A stretch of 18,357 nucleotides of DNA from Thermoplasmatales archaeon ex4484_6 (GCA_002254385.1 NJDO01000022.1:1-18357); one strand, 5' to 3'; shown: positions 7,793 through 16,240, counted from the first letter of the stretch. Program-made: numbers and translations. The notes: generated from the letters alone by a model not told the origin.

Positions 7793-10700
7793 ATGGGGAA
7801 GATAACAGCGGCTCTTCTTTGCATGGCATTGATGGTTCCCGGCATCATGGTTTTCGCGGGGGCTAGTCCGGGGAATTTGCCCGAAGAGAGCCCCGGTCCG
7901 GTCTGGTCCAAGGTGAACAGCTACAGTTTCGAGATGCAGATAATGCCCGGTTCCTCGAACTCCGTGCTCATGGACGGCGGAAGCGGGACCCTGCCGTCCC
8001 CCGGACAGAGGGTCGGGCTCCCTCCCGAGTGCAGGGAGGCTCTCTCCGTGGTTCCGGGGTGGCTGAGGGATGACCTTCAGCTCAAGTTCAGGGTGCTTCC
8101 CCATGATCAGGCCGTGACCCTTGCGAACCTCATACTGGATGACGAGGGCAACAGGACGATGGACGAGATCGCATTCGTGGCGGCCCACCTTTCCCGAGAG
8201 ACCATAATGAACGAATACTTCTTCCCCTCCATAATCAAGGACAATGCGGAGCTTGTCTATGCCCATGACGAGCTTGTCCCGTACGCCACAATCGTGGAAA
8301 AGGACGATTACACCACCATCGTCTACAATACCGAGGAGGGCCCCCTCGAGCTCCCAAGGGACATCTACTACTGGTATGTAGTCCACCCGGATCTCGGAGA
8401 CGAGCTCCCCACCTATGTGGACCCCGACTACAATTACGTCGAGGACTCTCCCAGGGACAGGGATTACGGCGTCCCCCCGCCCCGTGGCAAGTTCTGGAGG
8501 GACTGGTTCTTCGTGCACAACAAGACGGGGCAGCCGCTTCTTCCGGACCTCCTGAACTCCACGACCACTTTCCTGGACGGCATAAGGGCCGTGAACACGT
8601 GGATATCGGAATCCATGACGTTCACGTCGGACAACGAGAGGCCCAATCAACCCGTGAGGATCTACCAGAAGGGGATCGGGAGATGCGGGGAGCATCAGGA
8701 CATGAGGTCCGCTGCGGGGAGAGCGGCGCTGCTGCCCATCGTTCCGACATCGAACAACGCCGAGGACCATGTGTGGAACGAATTCTGGAAGGGTAGATGG
8801 GTGCACTGGGACGGAACCTACGACAGGCCGTATATCTACGAGCAGGGATGGGGCAAGACACTCTCTTCCGTGTGGAACCAGCGCGGAGACGGATGGACCT
8901 GGGATGTCACATCCAGATACACGGACGTGTGCCCTCTCGATGTCACGGTGACGGACCAGAGGGGGCTTCCCGCGGACGGCGCCCTCGTGGAGATCAAGAC
9001 CGAGATGTACTATGTGGAGGAGCTCAAGACAACCACTAATTTCGCAACGACCGACCACACCGGAAAGCTCACGTTCATGCTCGGGGATGAAAGAAATTAC
9101 TGGGGAACGGCCGACGGCGGGGAGCTGGGAAATGACCCCCTGACAGGTGACGTGGCACCCAAGGAGATAGCGATGAACACCTCCGCGGGAACGGAATACA
9201 GCGTATCCTTCAGGCTGCCCAAATCGGCGGAATCCCCCAAATACACCCCCCTTCCCACAGGGAACTCCGGGCATTTCGCCTTCAAGGCAAACATCACGTA
9301 CCGGGTCAAGGACCACATCACAAGGGGAAAGAACGCGTTCACGGGAGATACATTCGAGGACAGGGGTCCCGGCGGGGACATCACGGCCTTCATACTGGAT
9401 CAGGATGAGATGAGAGCATATTCCATGGGCGGCCCCTTCGTTGCACCTTACTACAGGGAGCGGGTGGAGGGAGACCAGGTGGAATTCACCCTCTGGAACT
9501 ATGAACCGTACTATCTGGTCCTGTGGAACGGATACTCCCAGAGGACCGTCAAGACCGTGAACGTCACGGTTGATGTATGGGGCTATGTCGAATCGACCTT
9601 CATGATGGACCCCGGCGCTCAATTCGAGATCGGGGACCCCATGGAGATCTCGGGGATCGCACACGGCAGCGAGGGGATCGACGATGTGCAGGTCATGGTG
9701 AGGAACATCACCGGTTGGATGCCGGCCGAGCTTCACCAAGCGGATCCGCATTACTACTCCTGGACGCTCGATGTTCCAACGATCGGATTCCCGCTCGGTG
9801 AGCTGGAGGTGTGGTCCATGGCCACGGACGGAAATCACACACATTTCTCGAGGATCGGGGTCGTGATGGTGGATACCAGACCTCCCGATGTGAAGATTCT
9901 CGATATCCCGGAAGGGCCCTACTACGTGGATGAGACGATCACCATAAGTGGTTCCGTCGAGGACTTCGGGACCATCGAGAAGCTGTTCTACACCTTCGAC
10001 GGCGGAACGGATGTGGAGGGGAACATCAAGGTTCCCGCAGGGAATCAATGGTTCCTTACACTGGACCTTTACGAGATTGGCTACGGTGATCATTCGATCA
10101 CGATACATGCCATGGACACGTCCTGGAACTTCGGGGAAGCTTCCGTATCCCTCAGGATAGGTGAGTCCGAACCCCCGATCCTGACCGTCAGCTCCCCGGA
10201 ATCGGGGATGCTCGTCCGCAAGGGAGAACCTGTCACATTCACGGGGGAGGTCTTCGACAACATCGAGGTCTCCGGACTGATGCTTTCGGTGGACGGGGGG
10301 AGGACCATGGACATAACATCCTCGATACGTCCGGACGGTTCATTCTCCCACGATATGGGGACCAACGAGGCATACCTTCAGGACGGACCACACACCATAT
10401 CCGTTACCGCCCTGGACCCTTCCGGGAACGAGTTCTGCGTGGATCGGGAGATAATCATCGACGGCACGGCACCCGGGATCATTTTCAGAACTGAGGAGGG
10501 ACGGCTGTTCGGACCTCACCACCCCATACCGATCACAGGAGAGCTGGAGGACGAGAACGGGATCGGCTCCTTCAGGTGGTCGCTCGGGAGCCTCGGACCG
10601 TTCGACGCTGCCGATGCCGTGTCGGGAGGGGCCTTCGAGCTGTACCTGGGCGAGGGTCTCGAACTTCCGGAAGGCGAGGTCACCCTCACCCTCCATGCGG

Positions 10701-11347
10701 AGGACACGGTGGGAAACAGCAGGGAGCTCGAACTCGACCTCTTCTTCGACCCCGCGGGGCCGACGATAGAGCTAGGTGAGGTCCCGGAACTCGTCCTCAA
10801 GGGAGAGGATCTCCGGCTCACGGGGTCCGTGTTCGACGAGAGCGGACTGAAAGAGGTCGAGATCTCCGCCGATGGGCTCGGGGTGATAAGGTCCATTTAC
10901 GGAACGGGGCCCCTCAACATCGATGAGATGATAGACACGAAAGCGTTTCCGCCCGGGGAAAGAACGGTCCGCGTCAGGGCCGTTGACTCCCTGGGAAACG
11001 AGGCGGTCGGCGAAGTGACAGTGAGTGTGGTGAGTCTGACAACGGATTCGGACGACGACGGCATGCCGGACTGGTGGGAATACATGATGGGGACGGACCT
11101 CCTCGTTGACGATTCCGGGCTGGACCCGGACGGGGACGGATTCACCAACCTGGAGGAATACAGGGGCAGCGACGGCAGAGGCGGAAATGATGATTACACG
11201 GACCCCAGGGATGCGGGCTCCCACCCTTCCCCCGTTTCCGGGGAAGAAGGGGGGTCCTCCCTTTCCCTCGTTCTTCTATTCCTCGGGATCATCCTGGTCC
11301 TGGGTTCGATAATATTCATTTTCGCAAGGATCATGAAGCGGGGGTGA
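7793..11347 (+). CDS. Exported, membrane-anchored transglutaminase-like protein with Ig-like repeats and calcium loops
   Basis: An 1184-residue surface protein. Residues 1 to about 26 form a signal peptide. The transglutaminase-like core has a visible triad: Cys298 in GIGRCGEHQD, His326 in AEDHVWNEFW and Asp340 in RWVHWDGTYD. Members of this superfamily act as thiol proteases, peptide N-glycanases or cross-linkers, so the reaction is open. An Ig-like domain follows at about 378-450. Further beta-sandwich repeats begin near 610, 695, 792, 890 and 988, recognisable by TAPG/PPIL-type starts and SGSV/TGEV strands. Residues about 1084-1140 hold Asp-rich DSDDDGMPD and DPDGDGFTN loops of the thrombospondin type 3 kind, likely binding Ca2+. 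A single membrane helix at about 1154-1178 ends in RIMKRG, so nearly all of the protein is outside the cell. The frame is open upstream to 7703, but the signal peptide and GGTGA site fix the start at 7793. It is coupled to the FN3 gene that follows. Confidence 0.9.
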   Translation: MGKITAALLCMALMVPGIMVFAGASPGNLPEESPGPVWSKVNSYSFEMQIMPGSSNSVLMDGGSGTLPSPGQRVGLPPECREALSVVPGWLRDDLQLKFRVLPHDQAVTLANLILDDEGNRTMDEIAFVAAHLSRETIMNEYFFPSIIKDNAELVYAHDELVPYATIVEKDDYTTIVYNTEEGPLELPRDIYYWYVVHPDLGDELPTYVDPDYNYVEDSPRDRDYGVPPPRGKFWRDWFFVHNKTGQPLLPDLLNSTTTFLDGIRAVNTWISESMTFTSDNERPNQPVRIYQKGIGRCGEHQDMRSAAGRAALLPIVPTSNNAEDHVWNEFWKGRWVHWDGTYDRPYIYEQGWGKTLSSVWNQRGDGWTWDVTSRYTDVCPLDVTVTDQRGLPADGALVEIKTEMYYVEELKTTTNFATTDHTGKLTFMLGDERNYWGTADGGELGNDPLTGDVAPKEIAMNTSAGTEYSVSFRLPKSAESPKYTPLPTGNSGHFAFKANITYRVKDHITRGKNAFTGDTFEDRGPGGDITAFILDQDEMRAYSMGGPFVAPYYRERVEGDQVEFTLWNYEPYYLVLWNGYSQRTVKTVNVTVDVWGYVESTFMMDPGAQFEIGDPMEISGIAHGSEGIDDVQVMVRNITGWMPAELHQADPHYYSWTLDVPTIGFPLGELEVWSMATDGNHTHFSRIGVVMVDTRPPDVKILDIPEGPYYVDETITISGSVEDFGTIEKLFYTFDGGTDVEGNIKVPAGNQWFLTLDLYEIGYGDHSITIHAMDTSWNFGEASVSLRIGESEPPILTVSSPESGMLVRKGEPVTFTGEVFDNIEVSGLMLSVDGGRTMDITSSIRPDGSFSHDMGTNEAYLQDGPHTISVTALDPSGNEFCVDREIIIDGTAPGIIFRTEEGRLFGPHHPIPITGELEDENGIGSFRWSLGSLGPFDAADAVSGGAFELYLGEGLELPEGEVTLTLHAEDTVGNSRELELDLFFDPAGPTIELGEVPELVLKGEDLRLTGSVFDESGLKEVEISADGLGVIRSIYGTGPLNIDEMIDTKAFPPGERTVRVRAVDSLGNEAVGEVTVSVVSLTTDSDDDGMPDWWEYMMGTDLLVDDSGLDPDGDGFTNLEEYRGSDGRGGNDDYTDPRDAGSHPSPVSGEEGGSSLSLVLLFLGIILVLGSIIFIFARIMKRG
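11343..11347 (+). promoter_or_regulatory. Shine-Dalgarno overlapping the upstream stop codon, for a TTG start
   Basis: GGTGA contains the TGA stop of the transglutaminase-like gene and lies 4 nt before the TTG at 11352, so translation of the two genes is likely coupled. Confidence 0.55.
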
Positions 11348-11351
11348 GGAA

Positions 11352-12530
11352 TTGCTTACAACGGGAAGGAATGCTCTCTTTCGGGCGGCGGTTCCCGTCA
11401 TGTTCCTGCTCATGACAGCGGTTTTCCTTCCCGGGACGGCCGGAAGCGAACCTGCCCCCGTGATCGTTTCCGTTCAGGATGGAGCGGGATACGTACGGAT
11501 CGAATGGTCGATCTCCCCGGAAGCTCCGGAAAACCTCACCGGCTTCCGTGTGCTCCGCGCATTCGGGGAGGAAGAGCCCGAACCCATCGCCCTGCTCCGC
11601 CCCGACGAGTTCTCCTACAACGATACCGATGTCGCGAACGGGACCCTCTACCGCTACATCGCCGCGGCTCTCTACGGCAGCGGGATGGAGGAGGTGAGAT
11701 CGGAACCGGTCAGCGCGGTGCCGGGAGGGCCCCCGGGGCCCCCGCACCTCCTCGATGTGGTGATGGCGGGCGATCACGTTGTTATCACATGGACGGAGAA
11801 CGAGGAGAACGGCGGGTTCCCTCCAGACAGGTTCATAATCCAGAGAAGAACGGGGTCAGGCAACTTCACCCTTCTCGGAACCGCCACCGAACTGTCATAC
11901 AACGATACGTCCGTCGTTCCCGGAACGGAATACCATTACAGGGTCATCGCCAGCAATGAGAGGGGAGTGTCACAACCCGGCAGCGTCCTGTCCATCACCA
12001 TCCCCCGCCCCCCGGAAATACCCTCCCCGCCCCGCGAGTTCAGGATCTCGACGACGGGAAACGGGTTCATCATCTCCTGGATCCCCCCCGCGGATGACGG
12101 CGGGTCGGACCTGACCGGTTACCTGTTGTACAAGGGGGTCAACGGTTCCCGGCTCGCACTTCTCATGGAGCTGGACCCCGGGACGCTCATGGCGAACGAC
12201 ACCCTTGTTGTGGAAAGGAGCTCCTACACGTATGCCATCTCATGCGTGAACGGTGTCGGAGAATCTCCGATGACGGAGCCCGTCAGCATCATCTTCCCTG
12301 TCCGGGAGGACGATGAGGGGACATCGGGGAACGCCACGGGTGAGAAACAGGAAGGCATCGGAAGCGTCGCCATCTTCATCTCCCTGGGCATCGGTGCCGT
12401 CCTGATCATCCTGGCGCTCATGATATACCTGCATATCACGGGAAGAATTGACGAGGAGGAGCTCGAAGGGCCTTCCTCCGGTACGGGGGAAACGGAAGGG
12501 AGCGGAACGGATGCTCCACCCGATCACTGA
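11352..12530 (+). CDS. Exported triple-FN3 protein with C-terminal membrane anchor
   Basis: A 392-residue surface protein with a signal peptide (about 1-31, Arg residues then a hydrophobic core) and three fibronectin type III domains at about 36-124, 129-217 and 222-316. A membrane helix lies at about 337-363 and is followed by a short acidic cytoplasmic tail. Each FN3 domain carries an Asn-Asp-Thr sequon at the same place (SYNDT, SYNDT, MANDT). Several other sequons (NLT, NGT, NFT, NGS, NAT) suggest N-glycosylation outside the cell. No catalytic motif is visible, so binding or structural work is most likely, perhaps as partner of the transglutaminase-like protein encoded 4 nt upstream. The TTG start is supported by the GGTGA site; a later ATG at 11400 would remove the charged start of the signal peptide. 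The last 7 bp overlap the convergent EtfA gene. Confidence 0.85.
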   Translation: MLTTGRNALFRAAVPVMFLLMTAVFLPGTAGSEPAPVIVSVQDGAGYVRIEWSISPEAPENLTGFRVLRAFGEEEPEPIALLRPDEFSYNDTDVANGTLYRYIAAALYGSGMEEVRSEPVSAVPGGPPGPPHLLDVVMAGDHVVITWTENEENGGFPPDRFIIQRRTGSGNFTLLGTATELSYNDTSVVPGTEYHYRVIASNERGVSQPGSVLSITIPRPPEIPSPPREFRISTTGNGFIISWIPPADDGGSDLTGYLLYKGVNGSRLALLMELDPGTLMANDTLVVERSSYTYAISCVNGVGESPMTEPVSIIFPVREDDEGTSGNATGEKQEGIGSVAIFISLGIGAVLIILALMIYLHITGRIDEEELEGPSSGTGETEGSGTDAPPDH

Positions 12531-13720
12531 CCCTTCAGAGCTTCCCTGAACTCCCTGGTGAGGGCCGGGACTATCTCGAACAGATCCCCAACGATGCCCA
12601 TGTCCGCTATCTTGAATATCGGGGCTTCGGGGTCCTTGTTGATCGCGACTATGCATTCGGACCCCTTCATACCCACCTGATGCTGGACCTTGCCCGATAT
12701 CCCGCATGCGATGTACAGTTTCGGGGATACGGTCTTCCCCGTCTGACCCACCTGGTCCGACCTCGGCCTCCACCCCGAATCCACCGCCACCCTCGAAGCT
12801 CCCACGGCACCTCCAAGAACCTCGGCCAGCTCCTCGAGGATGCGGAAATTCTCCGCGGATCTCATCCCGCCTCCACCGGATACTATCACGTCCACCTCTG
12901 TGATGTCCGCATGCCCCTCCTGCGATGTCCTCACGACCTCCAGCACCTTCATCCTGAGTGATGAGGGGGCCGCCCGGACAGGGACATCCACAACCTCCGT
13001 CCCCCTGCCGGGCTCCGGGGGCAGCGGCCTGAAAACGTTCGGTCGGACAGTGGCCATCTGCGGGCGGTGGTACGGGGTAATAATGTCCGCCATGATGTTC
13101 CCGCCGAAAGCGGGTCTGGTCTGGACCAGCTGCCGCTTCTCGTCAATGGACAATGATGTGCAGTCCGCGGTCAGACCGATCCCCAGTGCCGCAGCCACCC
13201 TGGGAGCCAGATCCCTCCCGATATGGGAAGCGGGATACAGAATTACCGAGGGACGATGCTTCCTGGCTAGTCCCGTGATCACGGATGAGTACAGATCCGT
13301 GTCATAATGTGTTATCTCTCCCGTGTCCGCGAGGAACACCCGGTCCACGCCATGTTCCCCGAGCGTCGCGGCAAGGTCCCCGACGCCGGAACCGATAAGG
13401 ACAGCCGATACCTTCTCGTCGAGAGCGGATGCGAGCTCCGCGGCCTTGCCCGAAAGCTCCAGTGCGGACCTTGCAAGCTCCCCCTGTCTCGTTTCCGCGA
13501 ATATCCATACACCGGAATGGAGGGAGGGGTCCACATCCTTCACCTCCGGTCTCTCGAAATGTATGGCATCGAACCTGCATGCTTTCACGCATGCCCCGCA
13601 CAACGTGCAGGCATCTCCTATGCGAGCCTTTCCGGAGACCATGGTTATGGCACCGAAGGGGCAGGCGCCCACGCACATCCCGCAGCCCGTACAGTTTTCC
13701 TCAATGATCTCTATCCCCAT
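12524..13720 (-). CDS. etfA: Electron transfer flavoprotein alpha subunit with an N-terminal two-cluster ferredoxin domain
   Basis: A 398-residue EtfA that shuttles electrons between acyl-CoA dehydrogenase and another carrier. Residues 1-55 are a fused ferredoxin: Cys10, 13, 16 and 20 followed by Pro, then Cys38, 41, 44 and 48, where Arg replaces the usual Pro. The EtfA core follows from about 70, with GLTADCT (182-188) and TRPAFGGNIMA (201-211). The FAD domain (about 300-390) contains SGWRPRSDQVGQTGKTV and the GISGKVQHQVGMK loop. Fused ferredoxin domains are known in EtfA proteins of electron-bifurcating systems such as the caffeyl-CoA reductase CarE subunit, so ferredoxin-linked or bifurcating chemistry is plausible. 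The ATG at 13718-13720 overlaps the EtfB stop (TGATG), which suggests translational coupling. It is the third gene of the operon, and its end overlaps the convergent FN3 gene by 7 bp. Confidence 0.95.
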   Translation of the reverse strand: MGIEIIEENCTGCGMCVGACPFGAITMVSGKARIGDACTLCGACVKACRFDAIHFERPEVKDVDPSLHSGVWIFAETRQGELARSALELSGKAAELASALDEKVSAVLIGSGVGDLAATLGEHGVDRVFLADTGEITHYDTDLYSSVITGLARKHRPSVILYPASHIGRDLAPRVAAALGIGLTADCTSLSIDEKRQLVQTRPAFGGNIMADIITPYHRPQMATVRPNVFRPLPPEPGRGTEVVDVPVRAAPSSLRMKVLEVVRTSQEGHADITEVDVIVSGGGGMRSAENFRILEELAEVLGGAVGASRVAVDSGWRPRSDQVGQTGKTVSPKLYIACGISGKVQHQVGMKGSECIVAINKDPEAPIFKIADMGIVGDLFEIVPALTREFREALKGQ

Positions 13721-14526
13721 CAGGAACCACCCCCTCCCACGACACCCCTGCCGATGAGCTCCCTCACCAGTCTGGCGGCCAGGGTCGCCGTGTCACCCCT
13801 GAACATCCTGACCTCTCCCCTGGGCTCCGGGGAATAGGTCCTTGAAACCTGAGTGGGGGAGCCGGCGAGTCCCAGCCTGCCCGTATCGATACCGATCCTT
13901 TTCGCGTCCCAGACGTCGTAGGGTTTCTTCAGGGAACCGAGAATGCCCTTGAAGGCCGCAACCCTCGGTCGGTAGGACGGGGGAGGTATGCAGGTCACCA
14001 GGAAGGGAGTCTTCAACGAGACCATCCTCCTTCCGTCCTCCATCTGCTGGTGGACGATGACGGACCCGTCCGTTCCACGCTCCAACTTCTCCGCGTATGT
14101 CACCTGGGGTATGTCCAGCAGCTCCGCCGTTTCCGGACCGACCTGGGCAGTGTCCCCGTCGATCGCCTGCAGTCCGCAGAATATCATATCGTAATCACCG
14201 ATGGCGGAGATGGCCCCCGACAGGGCCACCGAGGTCGCCCAGGTGTCGGATCCGGCGAATGCACGGTCCGAGAGCAGTATGGCCCTGTCCGCGCCCAGCG
14301 CGAGACCCTTCAGCAGGACCTTTCTCGCCTGGGGAGGCCCCATGGAAATGACGGTGAGCGATGAACCCTCGATGCTGTCCCTGAGCCTCACGGCCTCCTC
14401 AAGGGCATACTGATCGTAGGGGTTCATTATCGACTCCACACCCTCCCTTATCAGGGTGTTCGTCTTGGGATCTATCCTCACCTCGGTCGTGTCCGGAACC
14501 TGTTTTATAAGAACGATTATGTTCAT
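13720..14526 (-). CDS. etfB: Electron transfer flavoprotein beta subunit
   Basis: A 268-residue EtfB that forms the heterodimer with EtfA. Family marks are the start MNIIVLIKQVPDTTEVRIDP, TLIREGVESIMNPYD (24-38), the signature CGLQAIDGDTAQVGPE (117-132) and the docking-loop region GLAGSPTQV (219-227). The opening KQVPDT and TLIREGV blocks resemble the EtfB proteins of bifurcating ETFs that bind NADH and FAD in this subunit; that assignment is inference. A short Gly-rich tail ends the protein. The start is well fixed: GGAGGTGA (14534-14541), fully complementary to the archaeal 16S tail, lies 7 nt before the ATG and overlaps the stop codon of the acyl-CoA dehydrogenase gene. It is the second gene of the operon. 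Confidence 0.95.
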   Translation of the reverse strand: MNIIVLIKQVPDTTEVRIDPKTNTLIREGVESIMNPYDQYALEEAVRLRDSIEGSSLTVISMGPPQARKVLLKGLALGADRAILLSDRAFAGSDTWATSVALSGAISAIGDYDMIFCGLQAIDGDTAQVGPETAELLDIPQVTYAEKLERGTDGSVIVHQQMEDGRRMVSLKTPFLVTCIPPPSYRPRVAAFKGILGSLKKPYDVWDAKRIGIDTGRLGLAGSPTQVSRTYSPEPRGEVRMFRGDTATLAARLVRELIGRGVVGGGGS

Positions 14527-14533
14527 TCTCCAT

Positions 14534-14541
14534 TCACCTCC
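14534..14541 (-). promoter_or_regulatory. Perfect Shine-Dalgarno site of etfB
   Basis: GGAGGTGA on the minus strand, 7 nt before the etfB ATG. Its first base is also the last base of the preceding gene's TAG stop. It is the strongest ribosome-binding site seen in the window. Confidence 0.8.
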
Positions 14542-16184
14542 TACCTCGCTCGGAACACCTCTTTCAGTTTGAAGGCCACAAGATCCATGTCCGGCACCTG
14601 ACCCTTCATCCTCTCCATCACCTTGTCTACCCTCATCTCCTCATGAAGTGATGCCGCCCCGCCCGTGCCCGCACCCATTATCAGCGCTGTTCCCTGGTGC
14701 ACAATCTTCAGCGATGTCTGTCTCGCCATTATCCGTGCCATTGCCCTCATCGTCTCCCTGTTGTAGGGGAACGCCTCGGAAAATGAGTCCCTGGACGCGG
14801 TCTCGCAGAATGCCACGGCCACCTCACCCTCGGCCGCGAGCTCCCCGAGCTTGAACATCACGTGCTGATTGCGGGTGAGCTTCTGCTGCCTGCATCTCTC
14901 GAAGATGACGTTGAGGGCGTTCAGGCCCAGCGACAGGACCTCGGCTCCTACGTCCGGGTCCCTCTCGTGGAGATGGGAAAGCTTCCTTGACATATCGTGA
15001 TAGTATGTGGACCTGGATTTGAGATGGTCCTGCCACCTGTTCCTGGCGATGGTCATCTCCATTATCTCGTTGGTTCCCTCGTATATCTGGGTGATCCTCA
15101 CGTCCCTCTTTATCTTCTCCACCATGTATTCCCTGACGTAGCCGTATCCCCCCAGCGCCTGTATGGCAGCATCGGCGGCCTCGTTGCCGGCATTCGTGGC
15201 GAAATATTTGGCGATGGCCCCTTCCGTCTGCAGCTCCTCCGTCCCCTCATCGAGCCTCTCCGCTATCATCTCTATGTAGGCCCTTGCTGCCGCCAGCTTC
15301 ACGGCGTGCGGTACTATGAGCTTGTGGGTGTATCCCTGTTTCTCCGAGAGGGGGCTTCCCGCCTGCACCCTGGTCTGGGAATACCTCACGGCCCTCTCCA
15401 GGGCCTCCGAACCCGCCCCGAGACCGAAGGCCGCCACCATCAATCTGGTGTATCCGAACACCGCCTGCGCCTGGGAGAGACCGAGGCCCTCCCTCTCTCC
15501 CACTAGGTTCTCCGCGGGAACGAAAACTTCGTCCATTGAATACGCTGCAGTGTTCGCTGCCCTTATCCCGTGCTTGTCCTCCGGATGGCCCGCCTCGAAA
15601 CCGTCCGTACCGCTCTCGACTATGAACCAGCTCACACCGTCATCCACCCTTGCGAGCACCAGATGGACATCGGCCATCCCCCCGTTCGATATCCACTGCT
15701 TGGAACCGGTTATCCGGTATCCAACGGTCCTCCCGTTCTCCCTCACCGGGTATGCTCTCGTTGTGAGAGATCCCAGGTCGCTGCCGGCCTCGGCCTCCGT
15801 TGCCCCGTAGGAGACAAGAAGGCATTCCTCGGCGACCCTCCTCATCCATTTCTCCTTCTGCGCCTCCGTTCCTCCGACCCTTATCGGGTCAAGACCCAGG
15901 AATGTCGCGAAAACGGCGGTTGCAATCCCGAGGTCCATCCTTGCAAGCTCCTCGCAGACCCTGTAGGCGTCGTAGGTGGAAGCTCCCAGGCCCCCGTATT
16001 CCTCGGGGATGAGGACCAGATGGATCCCCAGCTTCTCATGATCGTACATGTCCTTCAGGGCTTCCTTCGGAAACTCCCCGGTCCTGTCCAGCTCCAGCAG
16101 GTACTCGTCGGGTATGTTCTGCTTCCTGTACTCCCTCAGGCTCTCCAGAATGAGCTCCCTTATCTCCCTGTCGAATCTGGCCAT
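14541..16184 (-). CDS. Acyl-CoA dehydrogenase with a long C-terminal extension
   Basis: A 547-residue FAD enzyme that oxidises acyl-CoA to 2-enoyl-CoA, or with a suitable ETF may run in reverse. The core (about 1-382) has PEEYGGLG (61-68), the FAD motif YGATEAEAGSDLGSL (126-140), ITGSKQWISNGG and GGYGYVREY. The likely catalytic base is Glu369 in QIYEGTNEI, the position used by short- and medium-chain enzymes. Residues 383-547 form an extra, probably helical domain absent from the usual 380-residue enzymes; extended members such as VLCAD and ACAD9 use a similar region for dimer or membrane contacts. The start is ATG 16182-16184, with GGAGG 9 nt upstream. ATG 16191-16193 abuts that site, and the frame reaches 16259 only through an unlikely leader. 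It is the first gene of an operon with etfB and etfA, so its electrons go to that ETF. Chain-length specificity cannot be read. Confidence 0.93.
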   Translation of the reverse strand: MARFDREIRELILESLREYRKQNIPDEYLLELDRTGEFPKEALKDMYDHEKLGIHLVLIPEEYGGLGASTYDAYRVCEELARMDLGIATAVFATFLGLDPIRVGGTEAQKEKWMRRVAEECLLVSYGATEAEAGSDLGSLTTRAYPVRENGRTVGYRITGSKQWISNGGMADVHLVLARVDDGVSWFIVESGTDGFEAGHPEDKHGIRAANTAAYSMDEVFVPAENLVGEREGLGLSQAQAVFGYTRLMVAAFGLGAGSEALERAVRYSQTRVQAGSPLSEKQGYTHKLIVPHAVKLAAARAYIEMIAERLDEGTEELQTEGAIAKYFATNAGNEAADAAIQALGGYGYVREYMVEKIKRDVRITQIYEGTNEIMEMTIARNRWQDHLKSRSTYYHDMSRKLSHLHERDPDVGAEVLSLGLNALNVIFERCRQQKLTRNQHVMFKLGELAAEGEVAVAFCETASRDSFSEAFPYNRETMRAMARIMARQTSLKIVHQGTALIMGAGTGGAASLHEEMRVDKVMERMKGQVPDMDLVAFKLKEVFRAR

Positions 16185-16193
16185 GCAAGGCAT

Positions 16194-16240
16194 CCTCCAC
16201 CTGTTCGGATCCCGTGGAGCTGTGCAGGCTCCACGAACAG
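16194..16240 (-). promoter_or_regulatory. Leader hairpin abutting and competing with the Shine-Dalgarno of the acyl-CoA dehydrogenase operon
   Basis: On the minus strand CGTGGAGC (16228-16235) pairs perfectly with GCTCCACG (16213-16220) over a 7-nt loop. Outer CTGTT/AACAG arms (16236-16240 and 16201-16205) extend it around a bulge. The Shine-Dalgarno sequence GTGGAGG (16194-16200) follows with no gap and nearly repeats the first arm. The middle arm can therefore pair either with the first arm, which frees the site, or with the site itself, which hides it. The predicted transcription start (about 16240) coincides with the base of the hairpin. The pairing is seen in the sequence; the switching role is inference. 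The same inverted repeat could instead be a protein operator in DNA. Confidence 0.5.

Noticed and set aside
7772..10108. A 778-codon open frame on the minus strand
   Set aside because: It lies wholly antisense to the transglutaminase-like gene. Its translation is low in recognisable motifs and rich in His, Arg and Val, as expected for a mirror of GC-rich codons. The plus-strand protein has a signal peptide, catalytic triad and ordered repeats.
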